From Liquidambar formosana (taxonomy: Eukaryota > Streptophyta > Magnoliopsida > Saxifragales > Altingiaceae): DNA of 64,000 bases. Location of the stretch: contig CM077824.1 in the NCBI GenBank assembly GCA_039720395.1, positions 16,434,046 to 16,498,045 of the forward strand. Direction: 5' to 3'. Under the pieces are notes generated by a model. The model was given only the letters and a program-made list of their open reading frames with translations, did not search any database and was not told where the DNA came from. Of this stretch, positions 11,030-22,095 are shown in pieces; position 1 is the first letter of the stretch, and every line of letters starts with the position of its first letter. Made by a program: the position numbers and the translations under genes.

Positions 11030-12325
11030 CACGTAGGCACCCTTGAAATAACAGACCTATGTGCTATAATCTCATGCCTCTTCAGTAGAAGCCTTTTGAA
11101 GAAAAACACCCCCCCAAAGCAAAGCTAGAATTTATAAGCACATAACACTGCCACCAAATATGATACAGCAAAGGCAGACCCCCGGGGATAAGCTTCCCTG
11201 GCCTCCAGCAAACAGCCAAACCATTCTCAATAGCCAACATTGCTAAACTGAAAGCATTTAGAACCCCCCATCACACCACTGAGCCATCATGACCTCTACC
11301 CAACTTCCCTTTGTATACATTAACAGTCACCACCAGCAAGAGTTGCAGATCAAAAACCTCCAACTACAGTTTGTCTACTCATCGGTTTATTGGCTTTGAT
11401 TGGCTACTAATCTCAAAGCAAACTCATAAGAGTTTGTAAAGCTTATTTATATTTGAGAAAAAATTTCTTGACAAAACTGAGGAATTTTAAGAAGTTGGGT
11501 AAATTTCACAACCTCACTCCCCCCGGCGTGCCGGGGAACTTTAAAACTGAAGAAAATAACCCCTTAAATTATCAAATTGTACTTCCTCTGTCAAATTTAA
11601 TGCTTTTTTTTTTTTTAATAATCAAATTTATCATTAAGTTTCATCAGATTTAATGCCTAAACCAATTGAAGAAGTCTAGTTTAGGCGTTGGATTCATTTG
11701 ATGACATCACATAAATGGGAGTAAAGTGTAACAACTTGATAGTTTAGGAGTTTTTTTGTTCTGTTTTAAAAATTTAAGGGGGGTTAGTACAACCCTATAG
11801 TTTTTTTTTTTTTTTTTTTTTTTTTGGGGGGGGGGGGGGGGGTGGGTTGTGTAATTTATCCTTAGAAGTATTAACATAATATTAATTAGTGATACAGAAA
11901 CTAAGATTATCTTAATAATATGTATTCATAGAAAAGCCACTATTTAGCCAATCTTTTTTTTAATTTTTTTATTTAGTATAGTAAGATTTGAGAAGAAAAC
12001 TTTGAATGATCCGTCCGAAAATCTATGGAAAAATGTAAGCGGCGGCGCAATGAAGCCAAGGCATTGTTGTTAGTAATCATTATCCAAGCAAGAACCTAGC
12101 CTTGGTCTAGACTGCTACATAAACCTGCCATTTTTCATATAAAATGGGAGCAATTTCATGTTCTTTCTTTTTAGAAACGATTGGGATTAAGGATGGGAGA
12201 TTTAAGTTTGACAAACAAGAAACAGAGAGATGCAAGTTAACAAGCACGTGAATTGAAGTTGGTGAGGTTTGATTGGACCGAAATCTGGAATTTGATTCAT
12301 TAATCCTAAAGTGGGTAGAGTCCAA
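11030..12325 (+). repeat. Direct repeat R, right copy
   Basis: Matches 3520-4508 plus 6006-6395, with the Helitron absent (uninterrupted A-T site at about 11916-11917). Its right end runs directly into the start of segmental-duplication copy A, upstream of TBL copy 2. Confidence 0.8.
11497..11860. mobile_element. Small MULE-like MITE with T/G homopolymer end (right copy)
   Basis: Paralogue of 4032-4440, starting GGGTAAATTTCACAACC and ending GTAATTTATC, with a T(25)G(17) run at 11801-11842. Flanking TAAGAAGT/TTAGAAGT may be a decayed 8-9 bp target duplication. Non-coding. Confidence 0.45.
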
Positions 12326-12539
12326 CACCCATTCATAATTTGGTGGGGAAAATTAGGGGTCCGGATTTGGTGATGTGCACAGCAGGAAATCCTAACGCGA
12401 AAATTATACTTGAACTTTAACACATTTATTAGTTAGACTAGAATCAATTCAAGGCCAATTTGTCAATTCTAATTAAAATTCCTTTAAAATTGAATTGACT
12501 CAATTAAACGGGTCAAAGTTGGGATTTAGATTCCATACC

Positions 12540-12908
12540 GAATTCTCGGTACTCGACCGTTTGGGCACAGCTAACTCTCTTCAATATCTACTACTCTTTA
12601 AGACGTGGGAAGTTTCTTTTCCTTGACAGTTTTAAAAACACACCACTCTCTTTCTCTCTCTCCCTATTAATACATTTCCTTTTCTGTCATTCTCAACAGA
12701 GTCAATACACTCATGATTCACCTCCTATATATAAAGACTACTATAGGATATATATTAGGAAAATGAAATCAACGCCATATATATATTTTCCTTCTTTAGG
12801 AAAAGAAAATTCCCATTCCCACAACCTTTTTTTCTATTCAAATTCCTAACATGCATTTTGAGTTCTAAGCTCTATACCAATCTAGCTTTCCCTCTCTCTT
12901 TCGCTCTC
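12540..12908 (+). promoter_or_regulatory. TBL copy 2 promoter and 5' leader, TATA box and uORF
   Basis: A TATA-like TATATATAAAG lies at 12726-12736, about 170 bases before the chosen ATG, downstream of CT-rich sequence. The leader holds a five-codon upstream frame, ATG at 12851 to TAA at 12868 (M-H-F-E-F), overlapping no coding sequence. The equivalent leader of copy 3 (37680-38050) keeps both features, with uORF M-H-C-E-F at 37997-38014. Conservation may only reflect recent duplication. Confidence 0.5.
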
Positions 12909-14094
12909 ATGGGAGCTTTCGCCATTGCTGTTGGCCTACTGGTGGTGCCATTTCTGCACCAAGTGCATGGGGAGTCTTTTAATAAGGTAGGAGGAAGTGG
13001 CGACGGCTGTGATCTTTTCCAAGGAAATTGGGTCTCTGATGCTTCATATCCTCTCTACAATTCAACAAACTGTCCCTTCATAGAGAACGAGTTTGATTGC
13101 CAAAAGAATGGACGGCCAGACAAATTCTATCTCAAATATAGATGGCAGCCTTCGGCATGCAACTTACCAAGGTGCACTTTGTTACCCTCTTCATCAGCTA
13201 TATATGACTTGTTTTTCTGTTTTGTAGCGTCTTGCTATGCATCAAAGGGTGATCTGTCTTGTTCTCTATGTTTAAAGTTTAGGGTTGCTTAGACAAAGCC
13301 AAACCCTGACCCCACAAAGAATTAAAAAAAATTGCATCATCTAAAATCCAAAAACTAAATAAATAAATAATTGTGAGGATATCAATGGGTTGGACCATGA
13401 TCATATCCAAAATTGACACCATTGAGATTCGGATTTAAGATTAGCTAAGCTGGGTTCCTATTCGATTTAGATCCATGGGTTGAACTGGAATTTGATTTAT
13501 GATAATTTATCGTAATTGGGTTGAGCTTGGACTTAAGTCGATTCGATTCTATCCAATAAGTATTTTGTGACAATAGTCTCTCATTTTTCTTATGATACTG
13601 TAAAACATATTACTACGTTATTAAATTAAACGTTAGACATATAAAATCCTTTCATGTGTGTGGATTGATATAATTCCGGATTTTAATTCAAAGTTATGAT
13701 TGGATTTAGAGTAGAACTTAGATCTGGGTATATTTACAAATCGGATTTAGGTTCAAATCTTGCTAGTTTCATACTGAAATTGACCCATTGACACCCCTAA
13801 ATTTAGACTGGTGCAACTTTAGATGGGATGCGTACAACAAGTTGTACTCATTAATTATCTGCCCTCCCTTTCCTACAGGCGCAATTAATCATTAATCATT
13901 GTGATTGTCTTTTGGGTTTGCTGAGTATTTTTTTTTCCATGAAGTGGGATTTAGAATGCCACTAGAAAAATCTAATCACAAGCGCACTAGTGTACAAAAG
14001 AACTTTTTTTGGTCTACCTTGCTTTTTGAAGGAAATTGCCCGCATGTTGAGAGATGTTTAGCTGGTGGGTCTTTTGAATATTCTGACGGAGCCT

Positions 14095-14132
<38 letters not shown>

Positions 14133-17100
14133 CCAATCTGTCATGTATATCTCCATTTCCTTCTTATCATATTTTCTTTTCAAAGGAAATCCTTATTTTT
14201 TAATATGCATTAGTTTGCAAGCAATTGATCGTGGAAAGGCTCATGTAAGTCATGTTAATGTACCTATAGAAAAGGCACTATTGTGAGTGTTTGGGGTTGT
14301 ATCTTAGAGTTATTATTTACTGATAGTGCGCACTTATACATTTATTTCTGTTAATTCATTTGAAATTGTTAATTAAATTGTGTTCAATTTCATTGCATTT
14401 GTGTATATATCAAATCTAATTTTAAAATAAAAAATAATATGTTTTACAAAATCCAAAAAAATTTCCCAACTCAAACTACCCTTAACCCTCTATTTGGTTC
14501 ATGGATTTTACCAAGGAAAAAAATAAGGAAGGAAAAAAAAAATAAGGAGGAAAGAAAATGAAAGGAAAAGATAAGATCATATCAAACCAAAATTATTCTA
14601 ATTTTCTATTGCAACCAAATTATTAAAAAAAAAAAAAATAGATTCCCTTATATTTTATATTTTTTCCCTTGATAAAATCTGCAAACCAAATAAAACGTAA
14701 GTCAATGAGTAATCCTAATATTGGCTCAAACATATAACCGAGCTCCAAATTATGGACTACGCTGAACAAGCTGCAATACCAAAGCAAAAGGGAAGAAATG
14801 GGGGAGGGGGGGACGAGTGAGGACACCCAAGTTTGTGATTTGTAGGTGAAAAGAATGCATAATGCATTGTGGACTATTGCATACTTTTCTTCAATGTGTT
14901 ACCTTGATATATATTAGATGTGATGTGATGTGATGTAAGTTGATTCGAGGTAGTCACGAAAGATCTCAAATCTGGTGTGATTTTGGACCCATACTAAAAT
15001 CTAATCCAATTTGGTGCATTCTTACACGTTATAAGAAATTAGGTTTTTAAAAGTAATTATGTTTTGAAGAATCAAAGTTGATTATGAGTAAATATGGGTC
15101 AAATAGCAATGTATATATTATCGAAGTTGATTGAGTATCTGTCACAAACGTCTGGTCGGTCTTCACCTGATTATTTTCGTGTATCGAAATTGATTGAGTA
15201 TTTGTCCCAAACGTCTGGCCAATCTTCACCTGATTATTTTCGTGTATATTATAGCACACTATACAGCTTTATTTTGCCACTGATTTTTCGTTGTTTGTAG
15301 CCCATTCACCCCCAAGATTTGGCAATTATCTTGGGGTCCTTTAGCAATCTAAACGGCCCTGCCCCTGCAGGCCTCATCCCACAAGCTCGAGTGAGTCTTT
15401 CATGTAACTATGACACGGCCACGAGGTGTCACGGGCTAATAAGAGAGGAGGAAAGTGAGATTATAAGGCCAAAATGTACTCTGACAATTTCACTTTCCTC
15501 CTCTCCTATTAGCTTGTAACACCATATCAGCCGTGTCACAGTTACATAAAAGTTTTTCTCCACAAGCTGTATATATATAAAATTATAAACTGTTGTTGGA
15601 TAACAACGTGCCACCAACCATATTGAAATGGAAATTGCTTTTACGTTATGGCAGTAGGAGATTCCCCCCTCAGTTGGGCTCTCACACCTAACAATGACTA
15701 TGACATTTTCCATCTTAAATTTCGTTTGGTTATTGGGAAAGTGCAGGAAAGGAAAGAAAAATTCCTCCCTAATTTTTTTATTTTATTTTTCATTCATTTT
15801 GTCCACACCATGGCATATCAGATGTAATGGATTGCACCATATAATGGCTCTTTAGTGGAACACAAATGCGTGATCCAACTTGATCATTTTTGTTGATGGT
15901 AGATTCAACGGAGCAGATTTCTTACGGAGATTTCGAGGGAAGCGCATCATGTTTGTAGGGGATTCGCTGAGTCTAAACCAATGGCAGTCACTCACGTGCA
16001 TGCTTCATACAGCTGCACCACACATCAAGTACACATTAGTGAGGATTGGAGGCCTCTCCTCATTCAATTTTCCCGTGAGTTTGTCAATTAATTTTCTCAT
16101 TTATAAATTTTTAAAGATAATTGTGAAAGTTTTATTATTTCATCGTATATTAAAACATTAGTACTCCCTCCATCTTACAAAGATAGGCCAAGTTTGATAA
16201 AATACGCGGTTTAAAAAAATGATTATTATATTGACTTGTCATTTATTAAATTCTATATTTCCAAAAATACCCTTCCTTATTTAGTATTGGATTTTATGTT
16301 GAAAGTAATTATTGAAATAACAAAAAGATAGTATAAGAAAGTTTGAAAAGATTTATGATTTGGCTTTTAAAATGTACAAAAAAAATAGCAAAAATGGCCT
16401 ATCTTTGTGAGACGGAGGGAGTATATTTTTACTTATAATATCATAGCCTGTTGGCCCCATTATCTTGGTTAATTAGTCCAATTTGGATTGACCTAGTCAC
16501 TTGACTGGATGAATGTTTGAACTACATTTCAAAACATCGAGCATAACCCTAGTATCATTTTGTAATATGCAGAGCTTCAATCTTTCGATATTGTTCTCGC
16601 GCAATGCATTTCTAGTAGACATTGTGAATGAGAACTCCAAGCGAGTTCTAAAACTCGACTCGATTGAGAGTGGGAGAACGTGGAAAGGATTTGACACATT
16701 GATATTCAACACATGGCATTGGTGGCTTCACACTGGAAGGGAACAACCGTAAGCTAGAGATCTTTGTTCACATTTTTTCTTCTTCAAATTCCCTGCAATT
16801 TTCTTATACTTCCAACTCTTTTCATGTTAATATAAGCTATGGTTATGCATGCTTTTGTTTGTTTGCAGGTGGGATTATATTCAAGAAGGAAACACTATAC
16901 TCAACAACATGATTCGTTTGGATGCCTACGAGAGAGCTCTAAGGACATGGGCTAAATGGGTAGAGGCCAATGTAGATTCTACAAAAACGAGGGTCATCTT
17001 CCAGGGCATTTCCCCAGATCATAATAAGTAAGTAATCTAAGGGTCTGTTTGGGGGTCCAAATGGAGAATAAACAATTATGGACATTTTACAAAGTATTGA

Positions 17101-17653
17101 ATGCACAAATCCATCATTTTGAATAGGGATATTTTAATTTTTTTTTTTTTTTTTAAATGATGACCATCATCACAAAAACAAGTAAAAATTCATGAACATC
17201 TAAGATTAATATCATAATATCAAATATGCTAGTAACTCCCAACTCTTTTAAATAATCTCATCCAAGATAAAGGATATATGCCTTCAATACTATGCAAAAA
17301 AACAGAGATACTCCCTATAATTTTTTTCTCTTTCCTTTTCTCATTGACTTAGTGGAAGTAACTGGGCGGAGCCAAATGTGAGGAACTGCAATGGACAAAC
17401 ACAACCAATACTCATGCCAAAATATGCAGGCGGACCACATCCAGCACAAGTTGTTGTTAAGAAGATCTTGCAAAGAATGTCGAAGCCAGTTTATTTGCTC
17501 GATGTAACGACCCTTTCACAGCTAAGAAAAGATGGTCACCCTTCCATCTATGGCTACGGAGGGCACCGTGGGATGGACTGCAGCCATTGGTGTCTTCCCG
17601 GAGTTCCTGATGCTTGGAATCAACTTCTATATGCAGCTTTGGTTCAGAACTAA
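12909..17653 (+). CDS. TBL copy 2: complete PC-esterase/DUF231 polysaccharide O-acetyltransferase-like, 356 aa
   Basis: Five exons: 12909-13171, 15903-16074, 16573-16748, 16869-17027 and 17353-17653, total 1071 bp, all with GT/AG borders and one continuous frame. The protein begins with a hydrophobic signal or anchor ([15 protein letters not shown]). It then has the PMR5N-type cysteine-rich domain ([17 protein letters not shown], ending ..QPSACNLPR) and the esterase domain with [12 protein letters not shown] and the DxxH block [15 protein letters not shown]. It resembles the short TBL38-43 group. At 356 aa it is close to the usual length for short TBLs that lack a long N-terminal stem. Start choice: ATG 12909 directly precedes the signal sequence and is shared with copy 3; upstream ATG 12851 opens only a five-codon frame. 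Intron 1 (2.7 kb) carries a foldback MITE and a minisatellite, and intron 2 a Stowaway MITE. Predicted Golgi/secretory; the acetylated polymer is unknown. This is the only copy seen complete and intact. Confidence 0.92.
15121..15247 (+). repeat. 63-bp minisatellite, two units
   Basis: Two adjacent copies of a 63-base unit starting TCGAARTTGATTGAGTAT (15121-15183 and 15184-15247). In duplication copy B (about 39949-40072) the second unit has lost part of its start, so the tandem structure predates the duplication. Confidence 0.85.
15392..15560. mobile_element. Foldback MITE in TBL copy 2 intron 1
   Basis: Long inverted repeat: CATGTAACTATGACACGGC on the left is complementary to the right arm, and the centre pairs GGAGGAAAGTGA with TCACTTTCCTCC. 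Direct CACAAGCT octamers flank it (15382-15389 and 15561-15568), an 8-bp target duplication suggesting a hAT-type MITE. It is shared with copy B, so it inserted before the duplication. Confidence 0.7.
16164..16421. mobile_element. Stowaway-like MITE in TBL copy 2 intron 2
   Basis: 258-bp element with ends CTCCCTCCATCTTACAAAG / CTTTGTGAGACGGAGGGAG flanked by TA, the classic Stowaway (Tc1/mariner) pattern. The copy B orthologue (40964-41185) is shortened internally. Absent from TBL copy 1. Confidence 0.85.
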
Positions 17654-17892
17654 CTTCATTTGTTTTTTTTCACCAATGTTTGTCACATGAAAGCAATGGT
17701 GCAATTGGTTATTTTAGAGTTTAGACTACCAATAAGATTACTAAATTTTGTTTCCATAGCAGTTTGAAATTGTGTTCCTGACTTTTCATGGAAATTGGAT
17801 GGCTATATTGGGCTTTCAGTTGAATTTGAAGGTACAAATTCATTATAAAAATTAAAAAATGCTACCATTAATTTATATCTATATCTAAAGTC
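17654..17892 (+). other. 3' flank / UTR of TBL copy 2
   Basis: Closely matches 42413-42650 downstream of copy 3, including TTAGACTRCCAATAAGATTAC, which contains an AATAAG-like poly-A signal. No further gene. Confidence 0.5.
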
Positions 17893-18668
17893 TTTTTATT
17901 ATCAAGTACATTTGATGAAACTTTACATCAAGTGCACTCCAAAATTCTTATCTGCAAATTGTATTTTGTAAAACCAACCATTGGATTAATTTTGATTCAT
18001 ATGTAAGTAATGCATGCCAAAAATCATATTGACATGAAATTAAAAGCCACCTCATCCATAAATGAATGATTGTTATTAATTGAAAAATATAAGTTTTGGA
18101 TCGAATGGCAATTGATCTCGAATCGACTTGCTTTTTGGCAGGATCACCTACATGAGAAGGCTATCTAATCCAACGGTTGGTTTCAAAAAGGGGGCCTCTA
18201 TTGGCACCCCAAGACTTGCTTTTCATCCCCCACGTATTTTACACTTTAAAGTTTTATGAAAAACATAAAAGGTTTTCATAAAAACTAATCACGTATTCTA
18301 TTAGAAAACATTATTTTTAACAACTTTTTAGAAGAAAGTTTTTCCAAAATCTATCGTTTCAGTAGACCTTTTTGCCATTTATAGTCTTCGCACAATAAAT
18401 GACTAAAAAGTCCACTTAAACGATAGATTTTGGAAAAACTTTCTTCCAAAAAGTTGTTCAAAATGATGTTTACTAATAGACAACACAATCAATTTTTAGG
18501 AAAATCTTATATATTTTTCATAAAATCTTAAAATATAAAATAAGTGGGGGACAAAAAGCAAGTCTTTGGGTGCCAATAGAGGCATTCTTTCAAAAAATAT
18601 GAGTCACGATTAAGAGTTTTGGAGTATACTTGATGCAAAGTTATATCAAGTGCACTTGATAATAAAAT
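17893..18668. repeat. Foldback element downstream of TBL copy 2
   Basis: Outer arms TTTTTATTATCAAGTRCA (left) and TGCACTTGATAATAAAA (right) are inverted, and inner arms 'ttttgtaaaaccaacc' and 'ggttggtttcaaaa' also pair. The right end contains the perfect palindrome ATCAAGTGCACTTGAT. Copy B has the same element at 42651-43020, without the MITE at 18190-18587. Related arms occur at 22290-22620 and 48360-48430. Confidence 0.7.
18190..18587. mobile_element. MULE-type MITE with long terminal inverted repeats
   Basis: 398-bp element, nearly all inverted repeat: GCCTCTATTGGCACC at the left end and its complement at the right, with a second pairing around 'gatagattttgg'. Flanked by a perfect 9-bp duplication TTTCAAAAA (18181-18189, 18588-18596). 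Copy B retains the empty site with one TTTCAAAAA (42940-42948). The 9-bp duplication points to Mutator superfamily. Confidence 0.85.
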
Positions 18669-18860
18669 TACTCTTTACTAGATTAGTACGCCAAGGATGT
18701 GTGTGAAGTTTTTATTTGTCTTTGATTGCACTTTTTTTTTTTTTTTTTTGCCAAAAACGATATGATTTATTAGAATAAGAAGAATTTAGTACATCACATG
18801 AGGACTATCCTCCAATAGATCTGGTATCAACCAGCTTGGGGGTTCTTTAACCCAAACATC

Positions 18861-19280
18861 TTACTCAACAAGATTAATGGCAAACTTTGCCAGAGTATTA
18901 GCCACCCTATTACAAGTTCTGGGTACTGCACAAAACCTCACAACCTCCAACTGCCTAGCCCAAAAAACATAATCATCACAAATGACCTCAATATCACTCT
19001 GCATAGCCTTCTTTTTGTTGATGCAATCCACAATATTTTTTGCATCTCCTTCAAAGAGCATCCCTGTCATACCCAACTTAGAACAGAAGAATATGTCAGT
19101 TCTCATAGCCTCTGCCTCGACCATTTGAGCACTATCCGAATACAACACCGGTTTCACCAATCTTGCCATGAAGGAGCCATTATCATCGCTGACAACAACA
19201 CCTATACCCCCACGCTTACTATTCAGGTTCCATGCCCCATCAATGTTAACTTTGAATTTTCTAGCATCTAGGGTTGCCAT
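18861..19280 (-). pseudogene. LINE ORF2 C-terminal RNase H domain
   Basis: 139-aa open frame with the RNase H pattern of plant LINEs: KVNIDGAW, GGIGVVVSDDNG, VEAEAMR, FEGDAKNIVDCIN and CNRVANTLAKFA, so the D-E-D residues are retained. It is out of frame with the zinc-ribbon frame upstream on the minus strand, so ORF2 is broken between them. No autonomous function is expected because RT and endonuclease are missing. Confidence 0.85.
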
Positions 19281-19593
19281 CTTACATGGGTCATGCTAAC
19301 GAGTTCCTTGAAGACTATACTGACTTAGCTCTCTTCCCTTCAATTGAGATAGAGCTCTCTAAATTCTGCAATGTCCGTCACAACCTTCTCCATTGTAGCT
19401 ATAGGATCCTAGCATATATTGTTAAACACTCGGTCATTACGTGCTTTCCAAATTCGCCATAGCATCTGCGCTACCACACCCTGTAGGTCTTTCGCCTCTG
19501 AGTTATCTTTCCATTTTTCTACAATTAACTTCCACCACTGCATAACGAGGAGGCACTCAACGCATTAGCATCAAGCTGAAGGGAGCCACAAAA

Positions 19594-20499
19594 CTAAACT
19601 ATTCTCGTGAATTGACACTTAGTAAACAAGTGAAGGATTGCCTCCATTTCATCTTTACAAAAACAGCAGAGACCCTCGGCCAAGGGAACTCGTTTCCTCA
19701 ATTCCTTGCCCACTGGTAGAGTATTGTTAACACACTTCCACAAAAAGTGCTTAATCTTGTCAGGGATTTTTAGTCTCCATAAGGCAGACCAAAAGCTTTT
19801 ATGCTCATCTCGATTGCTAGATTTGCCATCACCTTGTTGGATTGGCAAGCCATTGTGTAGCAACATTCTTGCCGTTTGATATCCTGATTTAACTAAGGAC
19901 TTCCCATCTTTTGTGTAATGCCAGATCACCTTATCTTGTAAGCCCCGCCACAAAATTGGTAAACTAAAAACTAAAGAAGAATCAGCTTCTGAGAATAATT
20001 GATGAACTTTAATACTATCCCAATTCTTCTTGTCTTCAGCTATAAACTCTACAACTCGTAAATCTGGATTCACATCTACTGAGGTAGCTGGGTGGGCTTT
20101 GAAAGTGATGGGTCTTGGTAGCCACTGGTCTTTCCATACTCTAATTTTCCGTCCATTCCCAACTCGCCATCGATACCCAGCTTCAACGATTCGTCTACCT
20201 TCAAGAATACTTCGCCATGCCCAGGACGGATTATTCCCTAGTTTTGCTTCAAGGAACGTAGATCGATGGTAATATCGCCCCTTCAGTGTTTTGGCTAGCA
20301 TGCTAGTTGGCTGTGTTAATAATCTCCACCCCTGTTTTGCCAGCATTGCAAGATTAAAACAAAGTAAGTCCCTAAAGCCAATACCTCCTTTAACTTTTTT
20401 CTTCATCAATCTACTCCAACTAGCCCAATGGATTTTGCGCTTCTCTTGGGTTTGACCCCACCAAAATTTAGCTAAGTATGCATTAATTTCTTTACACAA
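19594..20499 (-). pseudogene. LINE ORF2 post-RT region with zf-RVT zinc-binding domain
   Basis: 301-codon open frame. It reads LAKFWWGQTQEKRKIHW near the start, then GGIGFRDLLCFNLAMLAKQGWR, and CxxC..H-type zf-RVT residues near the end (CCFCKDEMEAILHLFTKC). This is the standard C-terminal half of plant LINE reverse transcriptase proteins. The RT core lies upstream of the truncation and is absent. The frame continues across the solo LTR into 22016-22079 once that insert is ignored. Confidence 0.88.
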
Positions 20500-20507
20500 A
20501 CTCCTGG

Positions 20508-22010
20508 TGTGAGCGCCGTGTCCTGAACCACGCCCGACTCAAGAGTACTACGCCACTAACCACGGATGATTAGGGCGGAAAGGGAGTCGCCACCCGATTT
20601 GGCTTCGGGAACCAATTGACCCTAGGAAGGGTCTAACTTACCATAACCAGAGATTGTTCGGGTTCGGAGCTAGGGTACGCGGATGGGAAGGTGTTAGGCA
20701 CCCATCTACACCCGGCTGAAGCCGGCCCCCATATGTACTTATTGGCTTTAATTAAAGAGAGACTTAATTAGGCTCAACCACTATTCAAACACTTATGCAA
20801 TTGAAACCAATTAATGGCATGCAAATGATGAGAGAAAAAGAAAAGAAGAATTAAAACAAAACATGTGAATATACATATATGCAAGAAAGAGGATTTGAAA
20901 ACTAACAAAAATGCTCACGCTGCCTGCAAAAGAGGAAACAAGTTAATCTGCAAAAGTAGAGCCATGCACGTACGTGCGTATGGTAAGCACGTACGTGCAT
21001 CCCATGTGCACGCACGTACATGCCTCAATGCTATGCTACAGATCCGTGCCCATCATGTCATACCAGATTTAAATAAACCTATGACCTTAATATATGCAGA
21101 AATATGTGATTCAAAAACAATGGAAATATCCTAAATCTAAATAACGGAGTAACTCACGCATATAAACAAACGATGCTCATGTACAATGGCCTAAATCATG
21201 TAAAACTGAATGCCAGAATTAACTAATGGATCTTGTGCAACCCTATGTGTTTGAAACGGGTGAGGAATCCATTCAAACCTTAAATGCATAAGTAAATCAA
21301 TGCCAGATTAAATCTGCATAAGTAAATCAATGCCAGATTAAATCTAAGCACATCCTAAATGCGAGTATTGAATGAAAGGATATACATACAGAAGCCATGT
21401 TCAGTTTATGCGATATTATGAATCATCATGCTAGATCATTAATTGAAAACGAAATTAAAGTTAAAAACCATTACCCTCAGGTACGGGCAGCAACAGTTCT
21501 ATCACCGACTTGCCTTCCGGACTTCTCGCAGTCACAATAATGATTTTTCAGATCTTTCGGGGTGGAGGCTGGGTGCAAAAGTTGGGATCACTTCTCTTGG
21601 TTGAAAGTGGGGTATATATAGGGAGGTATTAGGGTTTATTTCGGAGTTCATTAGGGTTTCTTAGCCGCCACCAAGCAGCTGTTAGCGTAGGGGCTTCATA
21701 AGGAAAGGAATGATTTGGAGGGAAAAGCTGAAAATTTAAAAAATAAGGGGCATGATCGTACGTGCATGGAAGATGCACGTACGTGCATGAACCATGCTCA
21801 TACGATCATGGGTATCAAAAAGCTGTGTTGGAAATAAAGGGCATGATCATACGTGCATGGAAGATGCACGTACGTGCATGAACCATGCTCATACGATCAT
21901 GGGGTATCAAAAGGTATCAAAAAGTTGTGGTAGTTTATCTGCTGTTGCCCTTCATCATTGGGTTTAAAGGTGGTCCAAAATGTCAGGCGGTACAAAATTG
22001 GGTGTCAACA
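20508..22010 (+). mobile_element. Solo LTR (TGTGAGCGC family), 1503 bp, inside the LINE
   Basis: Starts TGTGAGCGCC and ends GTGTCAACA, flanked by the 5-bp duplication CCTGG (20503-20507, 22011-22015). Removing it restores the LINE frame ..KLP-R-SLC... It shares with the LTRs at 46325 and 49951 an ordered set of motifs: AGTCGCCACC, a 'ggttcggagct' block, and GGGAAGGTGTTAGGCACCCA. It also holds two clusters of GCACGTACGTGC-type palindromes (20961-21023; 21751-21900), the second an ~89-bp tandem duplication. No gag-pol was found. Orientation and superfamily are uncertain; Ty3/gypsy is my guess. Confidence 0.85.
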
Positions 22011-22095
22011 CCTGGGAAGTTTAAAACAAGACATTGCATAATTGGGGATAGCAAGAGCTATAGATTTGAGAAGTACCTCCTTTGATTACACTTTT

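Larger units (their letters stand above)
13172..15902 (+). other. Intron 1 of TBL copy 2
   Basis: 2.7-kb intron, donor G|GTGCAC and acceptor GGTAG. Apart from the minisatellite at 15121-15247 and the MITE at about 15392-15560 it is AT-rich with a 28-T run near 14099. No hidden gene was seen. The corresponding copy 3 intron (38317-40697) aligns throughout but lacks a block of about 180 bp near 13380-13720 and has ~110 bp extra near 39090-39190. Confidence 0.7.
18736..22079 (-). mobile_element. 5'-truncated LINE (L1-type) with nested solo LTR
   Basis: Minus-strand LINE ending in a poly-A tail (T-run 18732-18749 on the plus strand) and beginning abruptly at 22079 within ORF2 (EVLLKSIALAIPNYAMSC). 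It is flanked by CTTTGATTGCACTTTT (18720-18735) and CTTTGATTACACTTTT (22080-22095), a 16-bp target duplication with one mismatch. Copy B keeps the empty site (about 45611-45630, TTTGATTGCATTATTAAC). Truncation at the 5' end plus poly-A is the signature of target-primed reverse transcription. The solo LTR at 20508-22010 splits it between residues ..CFKLPR and SLCKEIN.. Confidence 0.9.

Noticed and set aside
12858..13292. Longer TBL copy 2 exon starting at TTG 12858 and reading through the exon 1 donor
   Set aside because: The start is not ATG, and the read-through past 13171 lacks family similarity, whereas splicing at 13171 gives an exact match to the TBL exon pattern.
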